Shown: positions 35,751-45,213 of the stretch, in pieces
Layout of the letters: each line of letters begins with the position of its first letter
Position numbering within the stretch: the stretch's first letter is position 1
Assembly (NCBI RefSeq): GCF_017643475.1
Contig: NZ_JAEPNI010000003.1
Span: 124,001-188,000 of the forward strand
Source: Maricaulis sp.
GTDB taxonomy: Bacteria; Pseudomonadota; Alphaproteobacteria; Caulobacterales; Maricaulaceae
Direction of reading: 5' to 3'
Length of the DNA stretch: 64,000 bases
Notes under the pieces: generated by a model
The model's database searches: none
Seen by the model: only the letters and a program-made list of their open reading frames with translations
What the model was told of the DNA's origin: nothing
Program-made: the position numbers and the translations under genes

Positions 35751-36736
35751 TAGGCTGCTCGCTGCTGGCTCTGGCAGCCTGCGGTGAAATCGAGGAACCG
35801 GATGCCGCGCCGGATGTCGCCGTGAACTTTGAACGCGAAGTCCTGGTCACGGCTGCCTTCCGCACACGCGACGAAGACGCTGCGGACATCGTATTCCTGC
35901 CCAACCTTGAAACCCCATCCCTGGGCGCCATCATCGGAGCACCACGCTCCGGTGGACTCGATGTGTATGACGCCGATGGCGAAGTGCGTGCCGAACATGC
36001 CGGCCCCGGCTTGTCCACTCTCGCAGCTGCGCCGGACTTCCAGCTCCGCGGCGAACGTTTGCCACTTGTTTTCGGCGCCGCCAGTGACGCTTCTGCCTTG
36101 CACGGTTTTGTCGTGACGCTCGCGGATTTCCGGGTGTTTGAACTCCCTCTGGGCGAATTCACACCCCGCGACGGCGTGGCCGGGCTGTGCATGCTGGAGG
36201 AAGGTATTGGCTATATTGACCTGGTCCTGCTCGGCACCGGCGCCACCGCAGAAATCATCCGCATCCAGGACAGCGGCGAAGATCTGCTGAGTGTAACCCA
36301 GCGCAGCAGTTTCGAGCTTCAGGCGCCGGCTCGCGAATGCACCACGATCGACAACGCGATCTTTACTTTGAGCCCTGCGGGTGGCGTCACCAGGCTCTCC
36401 GCTGACGGTGTTGTCGAAGCTGAATTGCAGATCGCTGCGACCGGCATTGCCTCTGGCGATTTCAACGGATCCAGCCTGATTGTCCTCACGAACGCCGCAA
36501 GTCGGGAGCTGCACACTTTCCATGCGGCTGATCTGGAACGCGCTGCCAATGTGACTGTCGTGGACGGATTGAGCACGCCTGGTATCCAGGAACCTGCGGC
36601 AATCGACATTACCGCCACCACTTACGGCTATACCGCTTATGGCGACGGCATGCTCGGCGTGTTTGATCGCTCGGACAATCGCGTGAAGGTCATCTCTCGA
36701 GAGGCCTTCACCCGGGCCTATTTCACGATCGAATAG
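35654..36736 (+). CDS. phytase-like beta-propeller lipoprotein
   Basis: The 360-residue product has a long basic n-region, a hydrophobic stretch and the lipobox LLALAACGE (acylation at about Cys43). The only in-frame start I find before the lipobox is ATG 35654, inside the PhoX gene. The body resembles 3-phytase beta-propellers: DIVFLPNLETPSLGAIIGA, SGGLDVYDADGEV, then several repeats of GDFNGSSLIVLTN type, ending GVFDRSDNRVKVI. Phytases release phosphate from inositol phosphates. The match is to the general propeller pattern, so another hydrolase or binding role is possible. Confidence 0.6.
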   Translation: MFQSRWFDPVLQRSTKSRADLRRPRSLARASLIGCSLLALAACGEIEEPDAAPDVAVNFEREVLVTAAFRTRDEDAADIVFLPNLETPSLGAIIGAPRSGGLDVYDADGEVRAEHAGPGLSTLAAAPDFQLRGERLPLVFGAASDASALHGFVVTLADFRVFELPLGEFTPRDGVAGLCMLEEGIGYIDLVLLGTGATAEIIRIQDSGEDLLSVTQRSSFELQAPARECTTIDNAIFTLSPAGGVTRLSADGVVEAELQIAATGIASGDFNGSSLIVLTNAASRELHTFHAADLERAANVTVVDGLSTPGIQEPAAIDITATTYGYTAYGDGMLGVFDRSDNRVKVISREAFTRAYFTIE

Positions 36737-36746
36737 ACCGGTTGCA

Positions 36747-37787
36747 TCAAATCGATCTGCGGGCGGTCCAGGCGGCCGCCCCGCAGGCGATAAAGAGAAT
36801 GATGGCACCGCCCTGGTGCAGCAGGCTCAGCGACAGTGGTGCCACCGCCAGCAGCGTCGCGATACCCAGCGCCACCTGGGCCAGGACCAGCGCCGGCAGG
36901 ATCACCATGAAGGGCTTCAGCGATACGCGCGGCTCACGGAAAATCAGCCAGGTCGTTACGCCCGTCAGGATCACCACAAGATAGGCCAGCCAGCGATGCT
37001 GCAGCTGAACGGCTGCCCGACTTTCAAAAATCGCCTGGAAGAAAGGCAGGTTCTGGGCGCTGAAAGCATCCTGCAGATAATCGGAGGGAACCAGTTGCCC
37101 GCTCATCAGCGGCCAGGTGTTGTGCACAACGCCGGCATCAATCCCGGCCACGAAAGCACCGGCCATGATCTGAACGAAGACCAGACCCCAGAAAAAGAGG
37201 AACCAGCGCGTGTGAGTGCCCGCCCGGACTGGCGGTGCGCCGTATCGCGCTTCCAGGGCGCACCAGACGGTCGCGCCCAGCAGGACAAAGGCCATGCCGA
37301 GATGGGTGGCCAGGCGGTACTGGCTGACATCCAGCCGATCAACAAGGCCTGACGCCACCATCCACCAGCCAATGGCGCCCTGCAGACCACCCAGCACGAG
37401 CAGTACCAACAGACGCGGCTTGAGGCGCGCTGTCAGATCTCCTCGCAGCCAGAAGACAAGCAGCGGCACCGCGAAAGCCAGGCCAATCAGTCGACCAAGC
37501 TGGCGATGCCCCCACTCCCACCAGAAAATGAACTGGAATTCCTCCATGCTCATCCCGCGGTTGACTTCCTGGTATTCGGTGGTTGAGCGATAGAGCTGCA
37601 GAGCCTCTTCCCAGTCCGCAGTCGAAAGCGGGGGAATGGCACCGGTGATCGGTTTCCACTCTGTGATCGACAGACCACTATCGGTCAGGCGTGTAGCACC
37701 GCCAACAATGATCATCGCGCAGATCATCAGCGCGACAATAAACAACCAAGTCGCGACCATGGGAGGGGTGTGGGAACGATAGCTCAT
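36747..37787 (-). CDS. ctaA: heme A synthase (CtaA/COX15)
   Basis: The 346-residue membrane protein has about eight transmembrane helices and the conserved histidine segments of COX15: GGATRLTDSGLSITEWKPITGAIPP, WWEWGHRQLGRLIG, RLATHLGMAF, NTWPLMSGQLVP, QLQHRWLAYLVV and LLHQGGAIIL. It oxidises heme O to heme A for aa3-type oxidases. The ATG at 37787 has AGGAG seven bases upstream; the 16-residue extension in frame is not needed. It is not clustered with cox genes here. Confidence 0.96.
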   Translation of the reverse strand: MSYRSHTPPMVATWLFIVALMICAMIIVGGATRLTDSGLSITEWKPITGAIPPLSTADWEEALQLYRSTTEYQEVNRGMSMEEFQFIFWWEWGHRQLGRLIGLAFAVPLLVFWLRGDLTARLKPRLLVLLVLGGLQGAIGWWMVASGLVDRLDVSQYRLATHLGMAFVLLGATVWCALEARYGAPPVRAGTHTRWFLFFWGLVFVQIMAGAFVAGIDAGVVHNTWPLMSGQLVPSDYLQDAFSAQNLPFFQAIFESRAAVQLQHRWLAYLVVILTGVTTWLIFREPRVSLKPFMVILPALVLAQVALGIATLLAVAPLSLSLLHQGGAIILFIACGAAAWTARRSI

Positions 37788-37929
37788 GACAACTCCTGTT
37801 GGCACCGTAGCTATCGCATCCGGGCGCGAGCGCAAGCACCCAGGACGGTGAAATCATGTCGCAGGCTGAATTGGGGCTCGCCCTTGATCTTTACTCGCGC
37901 CATGATGGCGAAAAGCGACGAGGACGAAA

Positions 37930-39168
37930 ATGAGCTCCACGGATCAGACGGTTGTTATCATCGGCGCCGGCCAGGCGGGTGGTCAGTGCGCCTTGAGTCT
38001 GCGCCGCAACGGATTTGACGGCAAAATCCTCATTGTCGGTGAAGAACCACATCCGCCCTACCAACGCCCGCCCCTGTCCAAGGCCTATCTGTCCGGTGAG
38101 ATCGGTGAAGACCGTCTCTGGGTGCAGACACCGGAAGCCTGGGCCGAACAAAAGGTCGAGATGCGTACCGGCCTGCGCGCCACGGCCGTCAATCGAGAGG
38201 AACAGATCGTCGCCTTCGAGGATGGCAGCAGCCATCGCTATGACCACCTCGTCTTCGCGACCGGTTCGCGCGTGCGCGAACTTCCCGTCGCGGGTGCAGA
38301 GCTGGAGGGTGTACGCTATCTGCGCAATATAGCCGATGTCGATAAACTCAAGGCCGACGTAGGGCCCGGGCGACGGATCGCCATCATTGGCGGCGGCTAT
38401 ATCGGGTTGGAGGCCGCTTCGGTCGCCAAAAAACTTGGCGCCGAAACCGTCGTGGTGGAGGCCATGCCGCGCCTTCTGGCCCGGGTAGCGCCGGAAGAAC
38501 TTTCAGCCTTCTATCTAAACGCCCACCAAAGTCGTGGCGTCGATGTCCGCCTAGCCAGCCAGGTCAGCAAGCTGACCGGCGAGAACGGACGAATTACCAG
38601 TGTCGAGCTGGCCGACGGCAGCCGTATCGAGTGCGACAGCGCCCTCGTCGGCATCGGCGTTCTGCCCAATATCGAACTGGCCAGTGCCATTGGTGTTGAA
38701 TGTGACAACGGAATCCTGGTCGATGAAACGTGTCAGAGCTCGGTTCGCGACATTTATGCGATCGGTGATTGCTGCAATCAGCACAACTGGCTTTCCGGGA
38801 CCCGTATGCGCCTTGAATCCGTGCCCAACGCGCTGGAACAGGGAAAGCTGGTTGCAGCAGCGATCTGTGGAACTCCGCTACCGAAGCGCGAAGTACCCTG
38901 GTTCTGGTCCGACCAGTTTGACCTGAAACTGCAGACCGCTGGGCTGCTCCAGGGTGCAGATACACAGATCGTGCGCAAGGGGGCCAATCCCGACCAGATA
39001 GCGATCTTCCATTTGCGCGACGGCGTCCTAGTCGCCGCAGACTGCGTCAATGATCCCCAGAGCTTCATGGCGTCCAAAATGATGATCATGAAGAACGCAA
39101 GGCCCGATCAGGCAGACCTGGCCAATCCGGAAATCATGATGAAGGACATCATGAAGGCCGCTCAATAG
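37930..39168 (+). CDS. FAD-dependent ferredoxin/rubredoxin reductase
   Basis: The 412-residue flavoprotein has an FAD Rossmann motif (VVIIGAGQAGGQCAL), the PPYQRPPLSKAYLSGE segment of the putidaredoxin/rhodocoxin reductase group, and an NAD(P)H Rossmann motif (IAIIGGGYIGLEAASVAKKLG). VRDIYAIGDCC follows as the second FAD contact, then a C-terminal reductase domain with VPWFWSDQFDLKLQTAG. It would pass electrons from NAD(P)H to a ferredoxin serving a P450 or dioxygenase. No such partner gene is adjacent. Confidence 0.92.
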   Translation: MSSTDQTVVIIGAGQAGGQCALSLRRNGFDGKILIVGEEPHPPYQRPPLSKAYLSGEIGEDRLWVQTPEAWAEQKVEMRTGLRATAVNREEQIVAFEDGSSHRYDHLVFATGSRVRELPVAGAELEGVRYLRNIADVDKLKADVGPGRRIAIIGGGYIGLEAASVAKKLGAETVVVEAMPRLLARVAPEELSAFYLNAHQSRGVDVRLASQVSKLTGENGRITSVELADGSRIECDSALVGIGVLPNIELASAIGVECDNGILVDETCQSSVRDIYAIGDCCNQHNWLSGTRMRLESVPNALEQGKLVAAAICGTPLPKREVPWFWSDQFDLKLQTAGLLQGADTQIVRKGANPDQIAIFHLRDGVLVAADCVNDPQSFMASKMMIMKNARPDQADLANPEIMMKDIMKAAQ

Positions 39169-39180
39169 CGATGGGAAAAA

Positions 39181-39258
39181 TGGTCGGAGCGGCGAGATTC
39201 GAACTCGCGACCCCTCGCCCCCCAGGCGAGTGCGCTAACCGGGCTGCGCCACGCTCCG
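39181..39258 (-). tRNA. tRNA-Pro (anticodon GGG)
   Basis: This 78-base tRNA has acceptor arms CGGAGCG / CGCTCCG, an anticodon stem CTCGC/GCGAG around CTGGGGG (anticodon GGG), a T-arm with TTCGAAT and an encoded CCA. Its D-loop is one base longer than that of tRNA-Pro(TGG) at 21.1 kb. Confidence 0.95.
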
Positions 39259-39342
39259 ACTTGTTTTCATGGCAGGTCGCCACGACGGGGACGCCGTTAT
39301 AGGCACAGGCCGAAAACGGAGCAACACCCCATTCAGCGAGAT

Positions 39343-39792
39343 TCAGATCTTTGGATTGAGCGCCGACTTCAACTTCGCCCGCGCGCCTTCCAATTCCTGG
39401 ATCACATCCTTGATCTCACGGTTGGATCGACCACCCGGCGCCGCCTTGCGGACGGGTTCAGGTCTGGCCTCCACATCTGCACTGTCAACTGCCCTGGCGA
39501 TGTCTCTGTTCGGGTTATTGCCCAGCTCGACGATTGAGGCGACGCCATTGTCCTTGATGAACTTCTTGGCGCCCTTGATGGTAAAGCCTTCTGAATAGAG
39601 CAGATGCTTGATTCCGCGCAGCAAAGCGAGGTCTTGCGGTCGGTAGAACCGCCGCCCGCCCGCACGTTTCAGCGGACTGATCTGGGCAAATTTACTCTCC
39701 CAGAAGCGTAATACATGAGCCGGAACGTCAAGCTCCTCAGCGGCTTCGCTGATGGTGCGAAAGGCGTCCGGTGATTTTTCCAAGACCGACAT
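39343..39792 (-). CDS. MerR family transcriptional regulator
   Basis: The 149-residue protein has a MerR winged HTH in residues 12-80: [25 protein letters not shown], then [35 protein letters not shown]. The C-terminus is a short charged linker and helix with no cysteine effector motif. This type is found next to ihfA in many alphaproteobacteria. Its ligand and targets are not known. Confidence 0.92.
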   Translation of the reverse strand: MSVLEKSPDAFRTISEAAEELDVPAHVLRFWESKFAQISPLKRAGGRRFYRPQDLALLRGIKHLLYSEGFTIKGAKKFIKDNGVASIVELGNNPNRDIARAVDSADVEARPEPVRKAAPGGRSNREIKDVIQELEGARAKLKSALNPKI

Positions 39793-39830
39793 GCGTTTAT
39801 CGCGTCAGCCTTCGACCCCGTTTACAAGGT

Positions 39831-40136
39831 CTAGTCCTTGGACAGAGCCGAATCGACGCGCTCCTTCAGAACGTGCGATGGTTTGAAAACCAGCACGCGA
39901 CGAGCTTCAATCGGAACTTCTACCCCTGTCTTGGGATTGCGCCCGACACGACCACGTTTGTCGCGCAGGAGAAAGGATCCGAACGACGACAGTTTAACAG
40001 ATTCGCCGTTCGCAAGCGTATCGGACACCATACCCAATACAGCCTGAACAAGATCCGCAGATTCCTGGCGGGAAAGACCGACTTCTCGGTATACCGCCTC
40101 GGCCAGATCTGCACGCGTAAGAGTTTTATCCGACAT
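39831..40136 (-). CDS. ihfA: integration host factor subunit alpha
   Basis: The 101-residue HU/IHF-family protein has [19 protein letters not shown], the [22 protein letters not shown] arm with the intercalating proline region, and [17 protein letters not shown] bends DNA sequence-specifically at promoters and origins. It is downstream of plsX-fabH and upstream of merR on the same strand, the conserved alphaproteobacterial order. Confidence 0.96.
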   Translation of the reverse strand: MSDKTLTRADLAEAVYREVGLSRQESADLVQAVLGMVSDTLANGESVKLSSFGSFLLRDKRGRVGRNPKTGVEVPIEARRVLVFKPSHVLKERVDSALSKD

Positions 40137-40235
40137 AGCAATCCCCAGACAGATGAGTACAGGCTAAGCCCCAAAATGGGGGCGCGTCAACGCTCCGACC
40201 AAGAAAAAAGTCAAGAAAATCGGCAATTTCGCGTT

Positions 40236-41210
40236 TTAGTAACGCGCGAGAGCCGCGCCCCAGGTGAAACCTCCGCCCAGAGCTTCCATCAACAGGAGGT
40301 CGCCGCGCTTGATCCTGCCATCCTGAATCGCCCGGTCCAGTGCCAGCGGAACCGATGCCGCAGACGTATTCCCGTGATCGGCGACCGTGGAGATAACCTT
40401 CTCGGTCGGAATGGACAGTTTGCGCGCCACCCCTTCCAGGATTCGCTGATTGGCCTGGTGCGGCACGAACCAGTCAACATCCGCAATATCGACCCCCGCT
40501 CGCCCGGCAATCGTGGTCATGGATTCGGCGATATTGGTCACGGCATGGCGGAAAACCTGGTTGCCGACCATGCGCAGATGACCGACAGACTGAGTTGCGG
40601 ACGGACCACCATCCACATGGAGCAGGTCCTTGTAACGCCCGTCCGAGCGCAGATAGCTCGCCATGACACCGGCATCATCCGCACCGGTTTTCTCTTCACC
40701 GCTCAACACAACAGCGCCGGCACCATCGCCAAACAGGACGCACGTCGTACGATCGGTCCAGTCCACGATGCGCGACATTGTCTCGGCACCCACTACCAGC
40801 GCCTTGTTCGCCTGGCCGCGGGCGATGAAATTATCTGCGATCGACATCGCATAGACGAAGCCGGTACACACCGCCTGGACGTCAAACGCTGCGCCCTGGG
40901 TGATGCCCAGTCGCGCCTGTAACACGGTCGCAGTAGAGGGAAAGGTGAAGTCAGGCGTTGTGGTCGCCATCACAATGAGGTCGATGTCAGCGACATCCAG
41001 CTCGGCATGTTCCAGCGCCTTGCGTGAAGCCGCCTCAGCCAGGTCAGACGTGGTCTCGCCCTCGCCCGCAATATGCCGCTGTCGAATACCCGTGCGCTCG
41101 CGGATCCACTCATCGCTGGTATCAACCATCGAGGACATTTCCGCATTGGTCAGGATGCGTGCGGGCAGATAGGACCCGACGCCGGCAATCCGCGAAATAC
41201 GCTTAGTCAT
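40236..41210 (-). CDS. fabH: beta-ketoacyl-ACP synthase III
   Basis: The 324-residue thiolase-fold enzyme has the FabH triad: Cys in [15 protein letters not shown] (about 113), His in [10 protein letters not shown] (about 250) and Asn in [11 protein letters not shown] (about 280). [17 protein letters not shown] is the typical N-terminal substrate loop. It condenses acetyl-CoA (or a branched starter) with malonyl-ACP to begin fatty-acid synthesis. It starts three bases after plsX. Confidence 0.97.
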   Translation of the reverse strand: MTKRISRIAGVGSYLPARILTNAEMSSMVDTSDEWIRERTGIRQRHIAGEGETTSDLAEAASRKALEHAELDVADIDLIVMATTTPDFTFPSTATVLQARLGITQGAAFDVQAVCTGFVYAMSIADNFIARGQANKALVVGAETMSRIVDWTDRTTCVLFGDGAGAVVLSGEEKTGADDAGVMASYLRSDGRYKDLLHVDGGPSATQSVGHLRMVGNQVFRHAVTNIAESMTTIAGRAGVDIADVDWFVPHQANQRILEGVARKLSIPTEKVISTVADHGNTSAASVPLALDRAIQDGRIKRGDLLLMEALGGGFTWGAALARY

Positions 41211-41213
41211 TAC

Positions 41214-42263
41214 TCAGCCATTTTTTTCCTGCTCGTCGAAGTCCATGAACTTGTCGAGCATGCGCCGTAATTCCGGCATGAAATTACTCTGTGCCATGGC
41301 GTAACCCAGGCCGAGCGCGGAAGCGAAACCTTCACCATCAGCACCGCCATGGCTCTTGACCACAATACCCTTGAGGCCAAGCAGGACACCGCCATTGATG
41401 TAACGCGGATCCATACGCTGCCGCAGACGGTCAAGCGCGCCCAGAGACAACAGGCCGGCGGCGAGTTTGGCCAGCAGTGAGCTCGTCAGCGCTTCACGCA
41501 CCCATCCGGCAACCAGTCGCGCCGTACCTTCAGCGGTCTTGAGCGCGATATTGCCGGTGAAACCATCAGTCACGACCACGTCGATATTACCGGCGCTGAT
41601 ATCATTGCCCTCGATGAAGCCCTGGTAGTCGAGGTCCAGTCCGGAATTGCGAATAAGGCCGTCAGCCTCGCGCACGATATCATTACCCTTGAGCTCTTCC
41701 TGACCGACATTGAGCAGGCCGACCTTGGGCTTGCTCTCACCAAAAACGGCGCGATGGAACGCTTCGCCCATGATGGCGAACTCGACCAGCTGGGTTGCAC
41801 CGCACTGAACATTGGCACCGACATCAAGAACGACAGTATGCCCCTTCGGCGTCGGCCAGTTCGCAGAAATCGCCGGACGGTGTACACCCTTTTTCATACG
41901 CAGGATGACCTTGGAAATCGCCATCAGCGCACCGGTATTGCCGGAAGACACGATCGCATCCGCCTCACCCGATTTCACGCACTGGATCGCATTCCACATG
42001 GAGGAGCCGCGCGCACGACGCACCGCCTCGCTGGGCTTGTCCGTCATCTGGACCTGGCTATCGGAATGGCGTAGCTCGCAGACAGCTGCGACCGCCGGAT
42101 ATTCATCCAGCAGCGGTTGCAGCTCAGCCTGGTCGCCATGAAGGAGATATTTCGTCTGTCGGTCCGGCCAGCGTTTAAGCGCTTGCACGATACCCTCAAC
42201 GACCGCGCGCGGGCCAAGATCGCCCCCCATCGCGTCTACCGAAATCGTAGGAATGCCAGTCAT
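41214..42263 (-). CDS. plsX: phosphate acyltransferase PlsX
   Basis: The 349-residue protein opens with ISVDAMGGDLGPRAVVEGIV, the PlsX signature, followed by GNTGALMAISKVIL, LDVGANVQCGATQLVEFA and FTGNIALKTAEGTARL. It makes acyl-phosphate from acyl-ACP for phospholipid synthesis. It leads plsX-fabH-ihfA-merR. The DUF177 (YceD) gene that often lies just upstream in related genomes is not present in the 92-bp gap. Confidence 0.97.
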   Translation of the reverse strand: MTGIPTISVDAMGGDLGPRAVVEGIVQALKRWPDRQTKYLLHGDQAELQPLLDEYPAVAAVCELRHSDSQVQMTDKPSEAVRRARGSSMWNAIQCVKSGEADAIVSSGNTGALMAISKVILRMKKGVHRPAISANWPTPKGHTVVLDVGANVQCGATQLVEFAIMGEAFHRAVFGESKPKVGLLNVGQEELKGNDIVREADGLIRNSGLDLDYQGFIEGNDISAGNIDVVVTDGFTGNIALKTAEGTARLVAGWVREALTSSLLAKLAAGLLSLGALDRLRQRMDPRYINGGVLLGLKGIVVKSHGGADGEGFASALGLGYAMAQSNFMPELRRMLDKFMDFDEQEKNG

Positions 42264-42355
42264 GCAGGAAGGTCGCGTCCCCTTGCGACGGCTTTAACCG
42301 CCAAAACCCAGCGGAACTTATCGGACCTCCGGACAGATGCAAGGCGGGAAAACGG

Positions 42356-42892
42356 TCAGCCGAGCGTGACGAAATCCGGAGCGGCGCCTTCCGCGAGCGT
42401 CAACGCCCCTTGCGCATCAAGCTTTTCCGCACTCGCCCGCACGTAGTCCGAGAGTTTACGCGACGCTGAATTTGTCTCTTCCGACGCAAAAATATTGCGG
42501 GCAATCGCGAGCTCCAACACGCCCGGGTCGTCAACTTTCAGCGCCTCGTCATAAACGCTGGCACGTCCATAAAAGCCCTCGGCCATGAAGCGGATTTTCT
42601 TGCCCACTCCGGAATCGCCTACCCCCATCTCGCGCATGGCCGCGTCAAAATCATCGAACATGGTGTCAAATAGAACCTGGGAGATATCGCGGTGCGCCTG
42701 TTCAGCACTCGCCTGAAACACACGGATCACCAGGGCGGTATGTAACACCACCATCTCGAAGCGACCCTCGAGCGTGTCGGGAACGCAGTCTTCGCCATAC
42801 AGGGCAGGCTGTCTGGATGCAGCAAGCAGATGCTCGTACAACTCTCTCGCCAGCAGTTTTTCCGGTCGCGGCTTGAACAATCCGAACAACAT
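42356..42892 (-). CDS. ubiquinol-cytochrome c chaperone (CBP3 family)
   Basis: The 178-residue protein matches the CBP3/UQCC1 chaperone: LARELYEHLLAASRQPALYGEDCVPDTLEGRFEMVVLHTALV, then DISQVLFDTMFDDFDAAMREMGVGD and GKKIRFMAEGFYGRASVYDEAL. It helps cytochrome b assemble into complex III. The ATG at 42892 (MLFGLFKPRP) was chosen over an upstream extension. It is divergent from bamE, a conserved alphaproteobacterial arrangement. Confidence 0.93.
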   Translation of the reverse strand: MLFGLFKPRPEKLLARELYEHLLAASRQPALYGEDCVPDTLEGRFEMVVLHTALVIRVFQASAEQAHRDISQVLFDTMFDDFDAAMREMGVGDSGVGKKIRFMAEGFYGRASVYDEALKVDDPGVLELAIARNIFASEETNSASRKLSDYVRASAEKLDAQGALTLAEGAAPDFVTLG

Positions 42893-42992
42893 GTAATCGG
42901 CGCTCCTCAATCTTTGCACTTGAGGCTAAGCTCCCGCGAGGGTAGGTCAATACGGCAAGTACAGGCCGGGCCGCCCCCGGAGGAGTGAATTC

Positions 42993-43487
42993 ATGCAACG
43001 CAGCGTCCGTATTTCTGCCGTTATTATTGCCTGCACGCTTGGCGTCGCAGCGTGTAATCCCACGCTTCGTTCGCACGGGCATCGCTATGGTATCAACGTG
43101 GAACCGGAAGTGACCGTTGCCGAGGACACGCAACAGACTGTGTTGCAGCGCTTCGGAAACCCGTCCACACGCGGCACGTTCGAAACGAACACCTGGTACT
43201 ACATCTCGGCAACACGTGAGTCGCTGGCCTATCTGCGTCCCTCCACCCGTGACCGTCGCATCATCGCCATCACCTTCGACGACACTGGCGTTGTCTCCGA
43301 AGTGAACGAATACGGCCTGGATGATGGTCGCGTCGTGGCCTACTCCTCTACGGAAACGCCGACCCGCGGTCGTGAGCTCTCCATCCTGGAACAGCTGCTG
43401 GGTAATGTCGGCACGCTTCCCAACGAGCAGTTTGGTGGCGAGCAGAATCTGCCAGGCGGTGCCGGTGGCCCGCGTCGCGACCAGTAG
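42993..43487 (+). CDS. bamE: outer-membrane assembly lipoprotein BamE (SmpA/OmlA family)
   Basis: The 164-residue protein has a lipoprotein signal (IIACTLGVAACNP; acylation at about Cys21). The BamE fold follows, with TQQTVLQRFGNPSTRGTFETNTWYYIS, where the GxP turn and WYY aromatic strand are diagnostic. A glycine-rich C-terminus trails the domain. It is part of the BAM complex that inserts outer-membrane beta-barrels. GGAGG precedes the ATG. Confidence 0.92.
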   Translation: MQRSVRISAVIIACTLGVAACNPTLRSHGHRYGINVEPEVTVAEDTQQTVLQRFGNPSTRGTFETNTWYYISATRESLAYLRPSTRDRRIIAITFDDTGVVSEVNEYGLDDGRVVAYSSTETPTRGRELSILEQLLGNVGTLPNEQFGGEQNLPGGAGGPRRDQ

Positions 43488-43489
43488 GT

Positions 43490-44611
43490 CTACTCCGCGC
43501 CCTCTGACAATTCAGGCATGACGACGCTTGCCAGACGCAGCGCCAGACGGCTCTGTGAGAAATAGCGTGTGCCACCATTGTCGAGATAGACCACCGTGAC
43601 TGAAGTGTCCGGTGCGTCCGCATCGAAATAGTGCCGGAATACGACCCGACCGCCTCCGCCGTGGCCGACGCCGGTAAATTCACCATGCTGCTCAAATTCC
43701 CAGCCATGAGAAAAGCGCGACAGGCCACCGTCCGCCAGTGCAAAGCCCTGCCAATGCTCCAGCAGGGTTTCTCGCGGCACGAACCGCCCCCGCACCAGCG
43801 CCTGCGCCCATAGCGTAAAGTCGTCGAGGCTCAGATTGAGACCGGTTCCGGAGAAATGATACGGCATCCAGTAGAGCATACCCCTCGAGCCTCCACCTTC
43901 TGCCTCCGACTGGTAGCTGGTCACAGCATTATCGATGTGTGCGCCCTCTCGGGAAAACTCCAGATCCGACATGCCGGCAACTGCGGCCTGGCCCTGTGCC
44001 AGCAGGGTTTCATAAGGCTGCCCTGACGCGCGCTCGAGGGCCAGGCGCCCAAGGGCGTAGTTGGTCTGCGTATAGCGAGACCCCGTTCCTCGTTCGAATA
44101 GAAATGGCTCGTCGAACACCCGTTCCAGCGCAGACCGGGCCGTGGGCTCGAAGGGGCGTGAGAAATACTCCGGGAAGCCCGACGCATGCGAGATCGCAGT
44201 TGCCAGCGACACCTGTTTCCAGCTCTCGGGAAGATCAGTCACCAGCGTGCCTAAAGTGGCATCCAGGGCAATTTCCTGGCGCTCGACGGCCTGGAGAAGG
44301 GCCACATTGAACAGGAGTTTGGAGGCAGAATAGACCGGATAGACCGAACTTCCATCCGGCGCTGCGCCGCTCACCTGATCAACGACACCACCATGGTTTT
44401 CATAAATCACCTCGGCACCGGCCAGCAACACAACCGAATACCCAATCGTCCCGTAAAGCGCCTGACTGTCGATCAGTATGTCATCAAGGCGTGTTCGCTG
44501 GTCTGCGGATAGCTCCTGCGAGCCGGGCTGGGCCAAGACCTGACCGCACAGGCTGGCGAACAAACACGCCATCACCACCACCTTGAACCATGAAGTGGCC
44601 AGAGTTTTCAT
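43490..44611 (-). CDS. serine hydrolase (class C beta-lactamase/D-aminopeptidase family)
   Basis: The 373-residue protein has a cleavable signal peptide (VVMACLFASLCGQVLAQPG). A penicillin-binding-protein-like fold follows: the SxxK motif is SASK (about residues 96-99), the second motif region is YTQTNYALG (about 178), and the third is GHGGGG near 318. Such periplasmic proteins include esterases, peptidases and beta-lactamase-like enzymes, and sequence does not show which. It converges on bamE with two bases between the stops. Confidence 0.87.
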   Translation of the reverse strand: MKTLATSWFKVVVMACLFASLCGQVLAQPGSQELSADQRTRLDDILIDSQALYGTIGYSVVLLAGAEVIYENHGGVVDQVSGAAPDGSSVYPVYSASKLLFNVALLQAVERQEIALDATLGTLVTDLPESWKQVSLATAISHASGFPEYFSRPFEPTARSALERVFDEPFLFERGTGSRYTQTNYALGRLALERASGQPYETLLAQGQAAVAGMSDLEFSREGAHIDNAVTSYQSEAEGGGSRGMLYWMPYHFSGTGLNLSLDDFTLWAQALVRGRFVPRETLLEHWQGFALADGGLSRFSHGWEFEQHGEFTGVGHGGGGRVVFRHYFDADAPDTSVTVVYLDNGGTRYFSQSRLALRLASVVMPELSEGAE

Positions 44612-44713
44612 TTACCAATCCCCACGCGTAGAATTCACCCAGTTTGGATCAGGAAACGCAAAGATTTGGTTCCCGGACCTGCATCTGGCCAGGGGCTATC
44701 AAGGGACATGCTT

Positions 44714-45160
44714 ATGAACTGGGACACGACGGATTATGTGATCGCAACGGCCCTGTTTGCCAGCTGCGCGCTGGTGACCTGGCTGATCACCCGCAATGCA
44801 CGATCACACTGGCATATCCTGGCCGGCACCCTCGCCGCTCTGGGTGCGCTTGTCCTGGTCTGGATGCAGCTGGCCGTCGGCCTGATCGGTTCCGGCGAGC
44901 ATCCGATCAATCAGGCCATGACGCTGGTGCTTGCAGCGGGAGCCATCGGATCCGCGCTGTCCCGTTTCCGGGCCAGCGGGATGCGGACGACCATGCTTGC
45001 GGTCGCCGGAACACAGATGACGCTCGGCGCGCTGGGCTTCATCCTGGCAACGCCGGACCTGTTCAGCGATGTTTTCCTGGTCACCACCTTCTTTGCGGAG
45101 ATCTGGACGGGGTCAGCGTTTCTTTTTCACCTGGCCTACCGCAGAGAACAGCGCGCATGA
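44714..45160 (+). CDS. small four-helix membrane protein, unknown function
   Basis: The 148-residue product has four predicted transmembrane helices (about 8-26, 34-56, 65-84 and 94-140 containing two hydrophobic runs). I do not recognise a family. ATG 44714 is preferred because AAGGGA lies eight bases upstream; an ATG at 44708 is too close to it. The gene is alone on its strand, between a divergent serine hydrolase and the convergent pyrophosphatase, and ends at a strong bidirectional hairpin. Confidence 0.6.
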   Translation: MNWDTTDYVIATALFASCALVTWLITRNARSHWHILAGTLAALGALVLVWMQLAVGLIGSGEHPINQAMTLVLAAGAIGSALSRFRASGMRTTMLAVAGTQMTLGALGFILATPDLFSDVFLVTTFFAEIWTGSAFLFHLAYRREQRA

Positions 45161-45162
45161 GA

Positions 45163-45190
45163 AAAGCCCCGGCCAGCTGACCGGGGCTTT
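45163..45190. terminator. bidirectional rho-independent terminator
   Basis: The perfect ten-base stem AAAGCCCCGG / CCGGGGCTTT with an eight-base loop lies between the convergent ends of the small membrane protein gene (+) and hppA (-). The A/T runs at the stem base suit termination in both directions. Confidence 0.8.
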
Positions 45191-45213
45191 CCAGTTCGAT
45201 CGATCAGGACCGC

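Noticed and set aside
42893-42919. Upstream extension of the CBP3 chaperone
   Set aside because: The family N-terminus begins at MLFGLFKPRP; the nine extra codons are not supported by a ribosome site.
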